Assembly: GCA_913054475.1 (NCBI GenBank)
Contig: CAJXJF010000011.1
Location: forward strand, 1 to 39,905
DNA: 39,905 nucleotides
DNA from: an uncultured Nitratifractor sp.
Lineage (GTDB): Bacteria > Campylobacterota > Campylobacteria > Campylobacterales > Sulfurovaceae
Reading direction: 5' to 3'
In this document: piece after piece, positions 28,251 to 36,919 of the stretch
Layout of the letters: each line of letters begins with the position of its first letter
How positions within the stretch are numbered: position 1 is the first letter of the stretch
Made by a program: the position numbers and the translations under genes
Notes under the pieces: model-generated
The model's database searches: none
The model's input: the letters and a program-made list of their open reading frames with translations, nothing else
Told to the model about the DNA's origin: nothing

Positions 28251-29525
28251 CTACACGAAGCTCTCCACAATCTCCAGGAGCGCTTCGAAGGTCCTTCCTA
28301 CCGACTCTATATTCACCCTCTCTCTCGTGGAGTGAGGGTTTTCGATGAGGGGCCCTATCGAGGCCATCTGCATATGGGGATATCTCAACGACAATATCCC
28401 ACACTCCAGCCCAGCGTGTATGGCCCTGTAAGAGCACGAAGTAAAACGCTCTCTCATGATATCGTGCAGTGCCCGGCTCAGTCGGCTCTTTTCGGGTCTC
28501 CAGGCCGGATATCTATCTTCTACAGATACCGACATCTCATACTTTAGCAGCTGCGCCGAAAGCTCCTCTTCGAGGGCGAGGAGAGTCTCGTCGCTCATAG
28601 CCCTCAAACTATAGTCGATTCTCCCCCTTCCCTCTTTTATCTCGACTATGGCGAGATTGAGACTGCTATGGGGTATTGCGAGCTCCTCGTCTATGCTGAT
28701 TACGCCGTGGGGCAGAGAGGAGAGCATGCGAAGAATCTTTTCGGAGTCTTTGCATATATGGCCGTAGTCACGATCACACTCGAGCACCTTCACTCCGCCT
28801 CTCTCTATCGGCGGCTTCTCCGCCTTGACTATAGCCGAAGCATTGGCCGCTATCGAGTTTCTGCGCTCTCCTCCTTCGAGAGAGACTATATCGACTCTCT
28901 CTTCGAGAAGATATCTACAAAGCAGCTGTATAGCGTTTGGTATATTCTTATCTATATCCACTCCCGAGTGACCACCGGGCAGATTCTCCACCGACACTAT
29001 CCAACTCTCTCTACCGTCGTCTATCACCCCGAAATCTCTGGATGCCACGATATCGCTGCCGCCTGCACAGCCAATATATATCTGCCCCTCCTCTTCGGTA
29101 TCGAGATTCAGAAGATAGTCTCCACGGAGTTCGAAATCGAGAGCCTTCGCCCCTATCAGGCCAATCTCCTCGTCGTTGCTCAGGAGATACTCCAGCTCGT
29201 AGCGCTCCTCCATCAGTACCATCATCATGGCCACCGCCATGCCGTTATCGGCCCCGAGAGAGGAGTCTCGGGCTCTCAGCCAACCCCCCTCTTCGTATAT
29301 CTCGATATCGGGGGCCCTGCCTACGCAGACCATATCGTAGTGTGCCTGCAGTGTCAGAGAAGGAGTACCCCTCCTTATCAGAATATTACCGGCCCCATCC
29401 ACCTCGACTTCATAATCGAGTCTCTCGGCGAAATCCACAAGATACTCTCTCATCGCATCCGTAGCTCCACTACAGTGCGGTATGGCCGACAACTCCACGA
29501 AATATTTCAAAACTCTATCCATCAT
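28251..29525 (-). CDS. pepD: aminoacyl-histidine dipeptidase (PepD, M20 family)
   Basis: A protein of 424 residues of the M20C peptidase group, which cleaves Xaa-His and other dipeptides in the cytoplasm. Zinc ligand motifs: QAHYDMV (His and Asp), GADNGMAVAM (Asp bridging the metals), SNDEEIGLIGA (catalytic Glu and ligand), LLNLDTEEEGQIYIGCAGG, and a C-terminal IENPHSTRERV with the last His. The family length is about 480, so this is a slightly shorter form. The start is ambiguous between ATGs at 29525 and 29522; AAAGG is adjacent. No operon partner. Confidence 0.93.
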   Translation of the reverse strand: MMDRVLKYFVELSAIPHCSGATDAMREYLVDFAERLDYEVEVDGAGNILIRRGTPSLTLQAHYDMVCVGRAPDIEIYEEGGWLRARDSSLGADNGMAVAMMMVLMEERYELEYLLSNDEEIGLIGAKALDFELRGDYLLNLDTEEEGQIYIGCAGGSDIVASRDFGVIDDGRESWIVSVENLPGGHSGVDIDKNIPNAIQLLCRYLLEERVDIVSLEGGERRNSIAANASAIVKAEKPPIERGGVKVLECDRDYGHICKDSEKILRMLSSLPHGVISIDEELAIPHSSLNLAIVEIKEGRGRIDYSLRAMSDETLLALEEELSAQLLKYEMSVSVEDRYPAWRPEKSRLSRALHDIMRERFTSCSYRAIHAGLECGILSLRYPHMQMASIGPLIENPHSTRERVNIESVGRTFEALLEIVESFV

Positions 29526-30206
29526 CCTTTCTGCCCCCTTTCGAATATCACAATTTTAACACGAAGGAGCTCGGGCAACAATGACGAGCCAAGTACTTTT
29601 ATATATAAACAGGAGTGATCGGGGTGCGATAGATTCAATCATCACCGCAGAATTTGCAAGTAGCTTACAGATAGCTTGATTGTCAATTCATCCTGCTCAT
29701 AGCTCCCCTCGATGCAAACACATTCAAGAACCCAAACCACCAAAACAGAAGAAAATCGGAGGTTTCAAGCCCGCAAAATGGTAAAAACAGAACTAAAATC
29801 CTTGCTCCAGATAGATGGACTTCTACTCTTCAAAGCAATAGTTGGCCTGCATGAACCTCGATGTCGATTCCGATTATGAAGTCCATACTCTCATCTTTTT
29901 TGATTCGATTATATCTCCCATCCTTTTTTAAAATCACCCTCATCTCATTGTTCCTATCACTCATACGAGGAGACTTCACCTTTGGTGTCTTGAAGACAAA
30001 AAGTCATCGTAGTGTTCAAAAAAATAACAAAAAATTTCACCTGATTAAAAAATAGTCAGCATAATTAAAAATTATTCTTCGATTGCTTATTACTGCCTAA
30101 TTTATAAGCAATTTTTCTAAAAATGTAGCCATCTGAAATATAGGGATATAAGCTCTCATATCTAATAATGCTATGCGGATTTACATCTATTTCAAAAGGA
30201 GGAGTT
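29526..30206. other. 681-nt intergenic region before the gNOR-like genes
   Basis: No convincing gene. A frame of 55 codons at 29712-29879 and one of 64 at 29861-30055 lack RBSs and family resemblance. The right half is AT-rich, with a 9-bp inverted repeat at 30082-30112. The RBS AAGGAGGAG of the downstream gene is at its end. Its length and base composition suggest a regulatory region, possibly with the remains of a lost gene on the left. Confidence 0.45.
30082..30116 (+). promoter_or_regulatory. inverted repeat with T tract upstream of the gNOR-like operon
   Basis: ATTGCTTAT (30082-30090) and ATAAGCAAT (30104-30112) form a perfect 9-bp stem with a 13-nt loop, followed by TTTTT. It may be an operator for a dimeric regulator or a weak terminator/attenuator. 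A TATAAG box at 30148-30153 lies downstream of it, which favours an operator or a terminator for an upstream transcript. Confidence 0.45.
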
Positions 30207-30803
30207 ATGACATTCGCAACCTCTGTGGAACTCCTGAAGTTCCATACGGTCGCCTACACAATCTATGCACTGCTGATTATTTCAGTCATTGCCTGGTTCG
30301 CCTACAACCTTACGAGGAAAGAGAAGGCAAAAACCGCAGTAAGAATACCTTTCTACGGATATATAGCCTTTCTCGTTGCCGGCGGGGTGGGACACCACAT
30401 CTTCACCTACAACGCCATTCCTTGGGTATCGCAAGATATCATGCGTCATGAGATCAAACCAGATTATGTATTCGATATAAAGGTACATGATCACAAATGG
30501 AAATTTCCCCAGCTTCCTATGAAGGTTGAAGCCGGTAAGAAGGTACTCTTCAATGTTAGTACCGACGATTTGACATACGGCTTCGGACTCTTCAGGCAGG
30601 ATGGCACACTTGTAACTCAGATGCAGGTGATTCCTCACCACAAAAACGATCTTCTATGGACATTCAACGAGTGCGGCAAGTTCAATGTCTATCCTACGGA
30701 ATATTCGGGACCTGCCGAATATGACGAAAAAGGAAAAGATCTAATGTTCGTAAAAGATGCCTTCGAAGTGACAGGCTGCGACGAAAAAAGCGCTAAGAGA
30801 TAA
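30207..30803 (+). CDS. gNOR-like reductase subunit II (cupredoxin fold without CuA)
   Basis: A protein of 198 residues: two N-terminal membrane helices (about 12-34 and 48-68) and a periplasmic cupredoxin domain (95-190). The pattern of oxidase subunit II is clear (DIKVHDHKWKF, LTYGFGLFRQDG, VTQMQVIP, YPTEYSGPAEYD), but the CuA ligands are gone: the first His is Tyr124, the two Cys of CxxxC are Pro163 and Ser167, and the later His is missing. So it cannot take electrons through CuA; quinol or another route is likely. The ATG at 30207 has AAGGAGGAG; an upstream in-frame ATG (30168) has none. It precedes subunit I by 9 nt. Confidence 0.85.
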   Translation: MTFATSVELLKFHTVAYTIYALLIISVIAWFAYNLTRKEKAKTAVRIPFYGYIAFLVAGGVGHHIFTYNAIPWVSQDIMRHEIKPDYVFDIKVHDHKWKFPQLPMKVEAGKKVLFNVSTDDLTYGFGLFRQDGTLVTQMQVIPHHKNDLLWTFNECGKFNVYPTEYSGPAEYDEKGKDLMFVKDAFEVTGCDEKSAKR

Positions 30804-30812
30804 GGAGTGACG

Positions 30813-32468
30813 ATGCAAAAAGGTTTTATAAGTACCCTAATCAATGGGACCAATTTTGACCATAGAGAGCTGAGTGCCCTACAGAAGATGGTATTGCGTG
30901 CAGTCGTGATGAGTTTCCTCTTCTTCGGGCTTCTTGCAATAGAGGGGATGATTATGAGGCTGGTAGTCACTCCATCTATCAACCCGCTTCCCGATATGTT
31001 TAACCATCCTAGTCATTACTTTTCGATAATGACGGTACACCCGATAGTGGGAATCTTCGGTTCGACATATCAATTGGTATTTGCAGCATTCATGTTTCTG
31101 GTTCCTTATTTGACGAAAAAACCCCTATATAGTGTAAAGCTGGGTAACATCGTCTGGATCCTCATTACAGTCGGTACCGCTCTGGCATGGATAGCGGCAT
31201 TCATATGGCACTATGCTCCCCTCTATACTCTCTATTGGCCTCTACCGGCCGATACGAAGCAGTTCCAGACAATTGGCGGTATAGTCTTCATAGTGGGTGT
31301 GGCGCTTATCATGTTAGGAACTCTCGGCTTCATATACAATATCTACGCCACGATATTTGCCCGCGTGGGAATACACAAAAATAAAACCACAAAAGAGCTA
31401 CTCATCTCCGGTTTCGGTATAGACGGTATGCTCAATCTCTGGCACAAGATTACCGGCAAACCGCCCTACTCCAAAGAGCCTGCACTTGCACTGCCGGTAG
31501 TAGCCATCTTTAGAGGTACAGTCGATACATTCCTCGATGCCATCGTAATTCTGGCAGCTGGTATTCTGGTATTGGTCTATCTGCTCGCAGATGCGGGAGG
31601 ATTGAGCTGGGATGTACATGCGGTCGATTCGCTGCTGTATAAAAACTTCTTCTGGTGGGGACTTGACCTCGTCGCCGACGGTCTGGTACTCATATATGTT
31701 GCCGGTTCATGGTATCTTCTGGCTACTATTATCACTGGACAGAAGCTCTTCATGGAGAATGTTGCAAGAGCAGCTCTGATGCTCGAACTTTTGGTCTCAT
31801 GGATGGTTTGGTCTCACCACCTTCTGGCCGACCAGCCCCAACCTGAGATGATGAAGCTCGTCTCCGGTGAAATGGTAACAGCTTTCGAACTTCTTACACA
31901 GGGACTTGCACTCTTTATCACCCTCGTTACACTGTGGAGAGCCAGACCTCTGAAAATGACTCCGCAGTTGGCCTATCTACTCGGTGGTCTCGTCGGCTTC
32001 GGTCTCGCAGTACCAGCAGCCATCATTCAAGCCGATATGGGTATGAACAGAGTATTGCACAATACTCAGTGGATTAGCTTCGCCCACTTCCATATCGCAC
32101 TTATCGTGGGTCTGTATATGACACTCTATAGTGCGCTATATGTCCTCTGGCCCATGGTCACCAACAATACGACCATGTGGTCCAAGAAGCTTACATGGAC
32201 ACACTTCTGGCTCTATCTTATCGGAGGTGTTGGCATGGGTGCCTTCGCGGGTATGGGTGGTCTGCACGGAATGCTCAGAAGGCATCTCTATCTCAACGGT
32301 GAGTTCAATACCTATATGGTACTCGCCGCCATCTTCGGTACAATGGTACTCGTGGCATGGGCGCTCTTCCTCCTCAATGTAGTAATGAGCGTCGGGATTA
32401 AGGGTCTTATAGGTATCTTCCTGCCAGCACGAGACAAAAGTGCAAGTTACGGCATAGAAGAGAATTAA
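30813..32468 (+). CDS. gNOR-like heme-copper superfamily nitric oxide reductase, subunit I
   Basis: A protein of 551 residues with about 13-14 membrane helices. Heme ligands are kept: His76 (TVHPIVG) and His427 for the low-spin heme, His425 for the active-site heme (FAHFH). Of the three His that bind the active-site metal, the pair His335-His336 (WSHH) is present, but the one in helix VI is Asp285 (WWGLDLVADG, aligned with WWVVHLWVEG of NorB). As I recall, His-to-Asp at this place is the mark of the gNOR group proposed by Hemp and Gennis. There is no Tyr-His crosslink motif of oxygen reductases. Predicted role: NO reduction to N2O in the inner membrane. The ATG at 30813 has AAGGAG 5 nt upstream; the in-frame GTG at 30807 overlaps the RBS. 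Confidence 0.82.
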   Translation: MQKGFISTLINGTNFDHRELSALQKMVLRAVVMSFLFFGLLAIEGMIMRLVVTPSINPLPDMFNHPSHYFSIMTVHPIVGIFGSTYQLVFAAFMFLVPYLTKKPLYSVKLGNIVWILITVGTALAWIAAFIWHYAPLYTLYWPLPADTKQFQTIGGIVFIVGVALIMLGTLGFIYNIYATIFARVGIHKNKTTKELLISGFGIDGMLNLWHKITGKPPYSKEPALALPVVAIFRGTVDTFLDAIVILAAGILVLVYLLADAGGLSWDVHAVDSLLYKNFFWWGLDLVADGLVLIYVAGSWYLLATIITGQKLFMENVARAALMLELLVSWMVWSHHLLADQPQPEMMKLVSGEMVTAFELLTQGLALFITLVTLWRARPLKMTPQLAYLLGGLVGFGLAVPAAIIQADMGMNRVLHNTQWISFAHFHIALIVGLYMTLYSALYVLWPMVTNNTTMWSKKLTWTHFWLYLIGGVGMGAFAGMGGLHGMLRRHLYLNGEFNTYMVLAAIFGTMVLVAWALFLLNVVMSVGIKGLIGIFLPARDKSASYGIEEN

Positions 32469-32509
32469 GAGGCGATCGTAGTACAAGAGCGAAAGAAAAA
32501 AGATACTTC

Positions 32510-32529
32510 GCGGGGGCTTTAGCTCCCGC
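32510..32529 (+). repeat. GC-rich hairpin after the gNOR-like genes
   Basis: GCGGGGGC-TTTA-GCTCCCGC, an 8-bp stem (one G-T pair) 41 nt after the stop codon. No T tract follows, so termination is uncertain. It may reduce expression of the next two genes or be a small palindromic repeat. Confidence 0.5.
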
Positions 32530-32570
32530 TCCCTGTCAATCTTCATAAATTTATCGATAAAGGTTTCGAA

Positions 32571-33176
32571 TTGACCAATATAGAAAGAGTGGCACTTGAG
32601 ATAAGGAATGTAGGTTTGTACGACCTGGTTTTACAGGATGTACAGAAAATTGCCGGTAAAAACCGCCTTGAAGTCAAAGAGATAGAGCATATTCTCATAG
32701 ACTATCCCGAGATTCTGGAGAGCTACAAACAGACCAATGTCGAATACAATCTAAGCAATATCCACCTAAGAGATATTCCGCTGGATAATCTGAAGCCGGA
32801 GTGTATGCCAAGAGCCCGACAGGTAAACGAGAATCTCTCGATTTTGAGAGAGATCGAGAAATATACACTCGATTTCGAGCAGAGTTCTGTTTTGGTACTT
32901 ATCTTTTCGATAGAGTTTTTCGTACTCTTTTCCGTCCAGTATCTCATTGTTTTGTTAAGTCTAAAAGATTGGCAGTGGGAGATATACGGTGTGTTCGCAC
33001 TATCGATACTCTTCTCATGGTGGTACGCCAAGAAAGAGAGAAAAAAATTCGCCAGAGAAAAAGCGAGATTCGAAAAGCTATACGAGGAGACTCTCGAACT
33101 GATAGGAAGCCTCGAAGACGACGGCTGCATACGCAAGGAGGATCTCTGGATAATGGAGAGTGACGAACATGTCTGA
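32571..33176 (+). CDS. two-helix membrane protein of unknown function
   Basis: A protein of 201 residues. Residues 1-105 are a soluble, charged domain (ALEIRNVGLYDLVLQDVQK, IEHILIDYPEIL), then two membrane helices (about 107-129 and 137-152) and a basic helical tail (AKKERKKFAREKARFEKLYEE). I recognise no family. The start is TTG at 32571 with AAAGG 7 nt upstream. It ends 8 nt inside the next gene, so the two are coupled. It sits 103 nt after the NO reductase genes, separated by a hairpin; a functional link is possible but not shown. Confidence 0.65.
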   Translation: MTNIERVALEIRNVGLYDLVLQDVQKIAGKNRLEVKEIEHILIDYPEILESYKQTNVEYNLSNIHLRDIPLDNLKPECMPRARQVNENLSILREIEKYTLDFEQSSVLVLIFSIEFFVLFSVQYLIVLLSLKDWQWEIYGVFALSILFSWWYAKKERKKFAREKARFEKLYEETLELIGSLEDDGCIRKEDLWIMESDEHV

Positions 33177-33693
33177 TATAGAAATCTCACTCAAGTGGAG
33201 CAAGGAGCTCTATCTCAAAGGTGCCAAGACAGCATACGATCTTCAGATGAGAGAGAGCTGGCGCCGATATGCGGGCTGGTTTTTCATCGCCCTCTTCCAA
33301 TTCGGTGTCGTAGGAGCACTCAGGGCCAATAGCTTCGGCCTTCTTCTACTCTCATCTTTTCTACTCATATACTGGTACTACCTCAGATGGTATATCAGAA
33401 AGATCTTCATAGAAAAGAGCTACGAGAAGTCGAAATTCAAAGACAAAGAGCTCCAGATAAGTCTGGAAGAGGAGGGAATCTGCATAGATGGTATCTGCAC
33501 ACCATGGCGGGAGTTTACAAGAGCCGTTTCCACCAAATCCGGTTACCTTCTGGATTTGAACGACGCTTTTCTCTTCATACCTTCGGATGCCTTCGCAAAC
33601 AAAGACGACAAAAGTCACTTCTATACCATTTTGAAGGAAAATCTAAAAACCTTCATCCGTTTCCAGGAGGACGGAGTACGCAATAGCAGATAA
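33169..33693 (+). CDS. YcxB-like two-helix membrane protein
   Basis: A protein of 174 residues. Two close membrane helices (about 36-53 and 55-73, FFIALFQFGVVGAL and LLLSSFLLIYWYYLRWYI) are followed by a cytoplasmic beta-rich domain with LQISLEEEGICIDG, CTPWREFTRAV and GYLLDLNDAFLFIPSDAF. The order of helices, then a PH-like domain and the F-I-P-x-x-A/R-F ending, is that of YcxB-like proteins, whose function is unknown. The GTG at 33160 sits too close to the GGAG; I prefer ATG at 33169. It overlaps the preceding gene. Confidence 0.65.
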   Translation: MSDIEISLKWSKELYLKGAKTAYDLQMRESWRRYAGWFFIALFQFGVVGALRANSFGLLLLSSFLLIYWYYLRWYIRKIFIEKSYEKSKFKDKELQISLEEEGICIDGICTPWREFTRAVSTKSGYLLDLNDAFLFIPSDAFANKDDKSHFYTILKENLKTFIRFQEDGVRNSR

Positions 33694-33747
33694 ACGCTTC
33701 TGCTTTATGCTACACAAGCCTATTTCATCGATATCTTTTTCAAAGAG

Positions 33748-33770
33748 AGGGCGAAAGTCAATGTCGCCCT
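33748..33770. repeat. intergenic hairpin between convergent genes
   Basis: AGGGCGA / TCGCCCT, a perfect 7-bp stem with a 9-nt loop, in the 122-nt gap between the YcxB-like gene and the ABC-F gene. It lacks T tracts on either side; a bidirectional transcription end is possible. Confidence 0.35.
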
Positions 33771-33815
33771 ATAGAACTTCGCTCATATCTATTGCTTTTA
33801 CCTCTTATAAGTACC

Positions 33816-35408
33816 CTATTTCGCAAACTCTACGAAATCTTCGTAGTTTCCTTCGAAATCGCTTATCGTGCCGTCATCCTCTATCTTGATAATTCTGTTG
33901 GCAAAGGCGTCTATAAGCTCCCTGTCGTGGGTGACGCAGATCACTCCACCTCGATAGTTGTGTAGAGCCTCTCCGAGAGAGACTATCGCTTCGAGGTCGA
34001 GATGGTTGTCGGGTTCGTCGAGGACGAGGAAGTTAGCGCTATCCATCATCATCTTCGAGAGCATGATACGGTGCTTCTCGCCTCCCGAGCAGTCTCCTAC
34101 CCTCTTCTCCTGCTCCTCTCCGCTAAAAAGCATCCTCCCCAGACACTTGCGTATCTCGTCTATGTGCCACTTCATATCGAAGCCCTGTATCCACTCGTAG
34201 AGTTTCTGCTCTCCCCGCACGATATCGGTGCTATTCTGGGGAAAATATGTGCTGTGGATGGTCTGTCCCCATTTGAAACTCCCGCTGTCGGCTTCGAGAT
34301 TGCCCATCAATATCTCCAGTAGGGTACTCTTACCTACTCCATTGGAACCTATAAGGGCTATCTTATCCCCTTTGTTCACTTTGAAACTAAGATTTTCAAA
34401 AACCCTCTTGCCGTCGTAACTCTTGCTCAGGGCATTGACCTCCAGCACCTCGTTGCCTATCTCCCTGTTGGCTTTGAAGACGATGGATGGGTCTCTCCTG
34501 CTGGATATCTTTATCTCCTCTATGTCGAGTTTCTCCAGCTGTTTCTGTCTGCTGGTCGCCTGTCGGGCTTTGGAGGCATTGGCGCTGAAGCGGGCGATGA
34601 ACTTTTCGAGCTCCTCTTTCTCTTTGAGCTTTCTGCTTCTCTCCATCTCCTGCTGTTTGGCCATCAGATTGGCCGCTATGTACCAGTCGTCGTAGTTACC
34701 CGTGAACTCTCTGATGGTCTTGAAATCGAGGTCGAGTATATTCGTCACGACAGCGTTGAGGAAGTGGCGGTCGTGGGAGATGACCACCAGCACCCCTTCG
34801 TGCCGTCTCAGCTCGTTTTCGAGCCAGGCTATCGTCTCCATGTCGAGGTTGTTGGTGGGCTCGTCGAGGAGTAGAATATCGGGTTTGAGGAAGAGCACCT
34901 GCGCCAGAAGTATCTTGAATTTGTCCCCTCCGGTGATGGAGCTCATGAGATTGTCGTGCATCTCTACTGGAAAGCCCAGAGCGGTAAGAAGCTTCTCTAT
35001 ATGCACATCGCTCTCGTAGGTGGGGTCCTCTTCGGCGCAGACAATCTCCAACTCGGCGAGTCTGTTGTTTACGGCGTCGTCGTCGAAATTGCCCTCCATA
35101 TAGAGCCTCTCTTTTTCCTTTTGGGCTTCATAGAGTCTCCTGTTGCCGTAGAGTACGGCATCTTTGAGGGTGAAATCCTCAAATGCGTACTGGTTCTGCC
35201 CCAGCATCCCGAGCTTTGCGCCGGGCTGTATCTGCACCTCTCCTTCGCTCGGCTCGAGCTCACCGGCAAGTATCTTCATAAATGTCGATTTTCCGGCACC
35301 GTTGGCGCCTATGAGTCCATATCTCTTGCCGGCATCGAGAGTGATGTTTATCTTGTCGAAGAGAACACGCTTGCCGTAGCGCTGTGTCAGATTGACGGTA
35401 CTTATCAT
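33816..35408 (-). CDS. ABC-F family ATPase (YbiT-like)
   Basis: A protein of 530 residues with two ATPase domains and no membrane helices, the mark of ABC-F proteins that act on ribosomes. First domain: Walker A GANGAGKST (34-42), signature SSITGGDKFKI (Thr in place of Ser and Asp for Gln), Walker B LLLDEPTNNLD. A linker of about 80 residues rich in Lys and Glu follows (SRKLKEKEELEKFIARFS), as in ABC-F. Second domain: GSNGVGKST, CSGGEKHRI, LVLDEPDNHLD. Closest in type to YbiT. It is likely a translation factor rather than an antibiotic resistance protein. Start ATG 35408. Confidence 0.92.
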   Translation of the reverse strand: MISTVNLTQRYGKRVLFDKINITLDAGKRYGLIGANGAGKSTFMKILAGELEPSEGEVQIQPGAKLGMLGQNQYAFEDFTLKDAVLYGNRRLYEAQKEKERLYMEGNFDDDAVNNRLAELEIVCAEEDPTYESDVHIEKLLTALGFPVEMHDNLMSSITGGDKFKILLAQVLFLKPDILLLDEPTNNLDMETIAWLENELRRHEGVLVVISHDRHFLNAVVTNILDLDFKTIREFTGNYDDWYIAANLMAKQQEMERSRKLKEKEELEKFIARFSANASKARQATSRQKQLEKLDIEEIKISSRRDPSIVFKANREIGNEVLEVNALSKSYDGKRVFENLSFKVNKGDKIALIGSNGVGKSTLLEILMGNLEADSGSFKWGQTIHSTYFPQNSTDIVRGEQKLYEWIQGFDMKWHIDEIRKCLGRMLFSGEEQEKRVGDCSGGEKHRIMLSKMMMDSANFLVLDEPDNHLDLEAIVSLGEALHNYRGGVICVTHDRELIDAFANRIIKIEDDGTISDFEGNYEDFVEFAK

Positions 35409-35486
35409 AATCTATCCCTTTATATATCGTTTCGTGGCCGTAATATAGTGCTTTTCGCCGGAAATTTCAAGAGTGTCGTAGAGACT

Positions 35487-36318
35487 CTATCGCACCCTGG
35501 CCTCTGTGCAGCTTCTCTTCATCGGCGAAGCCTTTTGTAGTAGCTTTTCGAGCTTGGAGCCTCTGCCTCGGATATTGATTCTCAACTCCTGCAAAAAGCC
35601 TTTTTTGCAGAGCATGGAGAGACTGTTGCCCATACCCTTGCCGAAACTCCTCTCGAATACCTTTCTGATATTGCGCAGAGTCACCTTCCCTCCGATATTG
35701 GAGCGCTGTCGAGCTCTTCTACGAGAGATAAGGATCTAATCGTAGCTACTGCCGTGTTCAAGCCACTCGTGTCTGTACAGATTGGAGAGATAGCTGGGCA
35801 TATATACGAGCATCTTCCTCTTCAAATCGGGGGAGAGACTCCTGGGAGGCAGAGAGCCTCAGAGATCTTTTCTGTCTCTCTCGACGATATCTCCACTCAT
35901 CCAGCAATATTACCTCTTTTTGGGCTGTGGCCACAATCCATGCAGTACGAGTCGGTCTTTGGCACGGTTGTAGAGAGGTCGGCACTCCTTTTTGCCGGAG
36001 TGGGTGGAGCAGAAGGCGTTGTGCCAGCTGACGGCGAGCAGACTCTCCAAAGAGGCTTCGAATCCCCCCTCTTCTACACTTCAAGGCTTTCGGAGGGCTT
36101 CTCCGTATCTATCTTCTGCCTCTGTCGCCCGCGGATATCATATATTTCTCTCCGTAGCTTCTGGGATATCGTGGTGTCTGCCCTTTTCGAGCCTCATCTG
36201 CGCGCTGTTTCTCGTAGCGGCGAGTCGTCGAAGGCTTCACACTCCATCACCGCCACGGCATCCGTAACCCGGAAATAGAAGAGTATGACCGTAGCGGCAA
36301 AACAGGCTACGCACTCTC
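35487..36318 (-). pseudogene. decayed ribonuclease T2 gene
   Basis: Reading the minus strand through disruptions gives an RNase T2: VSWHNAFCSTHSGKKECR, the first catalytic motif LHGLWPQP, then MPSYLSNLYRHEWLEHGSSY (second motif, normally HEWxKHGTC, with the Cys changed to Ser), and a C-terminal part GKVTLRNIRKVFERSFGKG, ending at 35487. In that frame there are stops at 35910-35912 (TAA), 35859-35861 (TGA) and 35736-35738 (TAG). Upstream, a frameshift near 36070 and another stop interrupt the N-terminus, which still shows a signal-peptide-like stretch (CFAATVILFYFRVTDAVA) and MECEAFDD. RNase T2 enzymes are periplasmic RNases. The number of lesions rules out sequencing error as the only cause. 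No longer functional. Confidence 0.8.
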
Positions 36319-36880
36319 AGACCCTACCGCCAGAAAAGCTTTCGAAAGCCCCATAGAGTCTGCCTAGGGAGAGGGGCTTGGGTATATACCCGTCCATACC
36401 GCTGGAGAACATCTTCTCCACCTCCTCCTCGGAGCTCGAAGAGCTCAGCGCCACTATCGGAATCGTCGCTGTGGCTCTATTCTCCCTGATTTTCAAAGTC
36501 GCTTCGTTGCCATCCATCCTAGGCATCTCTATATCCATCAAAACCATATCGAAAGAGTCTCCCGCACTATCGATACATTTTCGTACAGCCTCGATACCAT
36601 CTTCGGCAAACTCCAGCACGACACCGCTCCCTTCGAGGATACCGGCGACGATTTTTCTGTTTATGGCATTGTCTTCGGCCAGAAGTACCCTCATACCGGC
36701 AAACTTGCAAAAGTGCTCCTTCTCTATACCCTCTTTCTCATCTATTATTCTCTTTTCGAGGGCTCTATCCCCTGTACGCACAGAAGCGACATCCTCCGCA
36801 CCCCCTTTCGAGCGCTTCATTATCAGAAACGCCGCTACCGCTATCACCGCTACACCCGCACCTATATATACGATATCCAT
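36317..36880 (-). CDS. membrane-anchored response-regulator receiver protein
   Basis: A protein of 187 residues: one N-terminal membrane helix (about 2-21, IVYIGAGVAVIAVAAFLI), a charged linker of about 35 residues and a complete receiver domain (63-183). The phosphorylation residues are all present: LLAEDN (Glu69, Asp70), MDIEMPRMDG (Asp116), ALSSSSS and IPKPLS (Lys168). No output domain. Receivers of this form are common in hybrid phosphorelays; here it is tethered to the membrane. The ATG at 36880 has AGAGG 7 nt upstream; an in-frame GTG lies two codons before it. It follows the next protein's gene by 39 nt on the same strand. The end abuts the RNase T2 pseudogene. Confidence 0.85.
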   Translation of the reverse strand: MDIVYIGAGVAVIAVAAFLIMKRSKGGAEDVASVRTGDRALEKRIIDEKEGIEKEHFCKFAGMRVLLAEDNAINRKIVAGILEGSGVVLEFAEDGIEAVRKCIDSAGDSFDMVLMDIEMPRMDGNEATLKIRENRATATIPIVALSSSSSEEEVEKMFSSGMDGYIPKPLSLGRLYGAFESFSGGRV

Positions 36881-36919
36881 TTTCACACCTCTTTTTCAAT
36901 TTGTCTGAAACTTCGAATT

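Noticed and set aside
29861-30055. 64-codon frame in the gap before the gNOR-like genes
   Set aside because: No RBS, biased hydrophobic composition from AT-rich DNA, no similarity seen.
30807-30812. GTG start for gNOR subunit I (and similar GTGs at 23516 and 27944)
   Set aside because: In each case the GTG is part of an AAGGAGTG ribosome-binding site two codons before a well-spaced ATG.
35754-36278. 174-codon plus-strand frame
   Set aside because: Antisense to the RNase T2 pseudogene, whose motifs are in the other strand.
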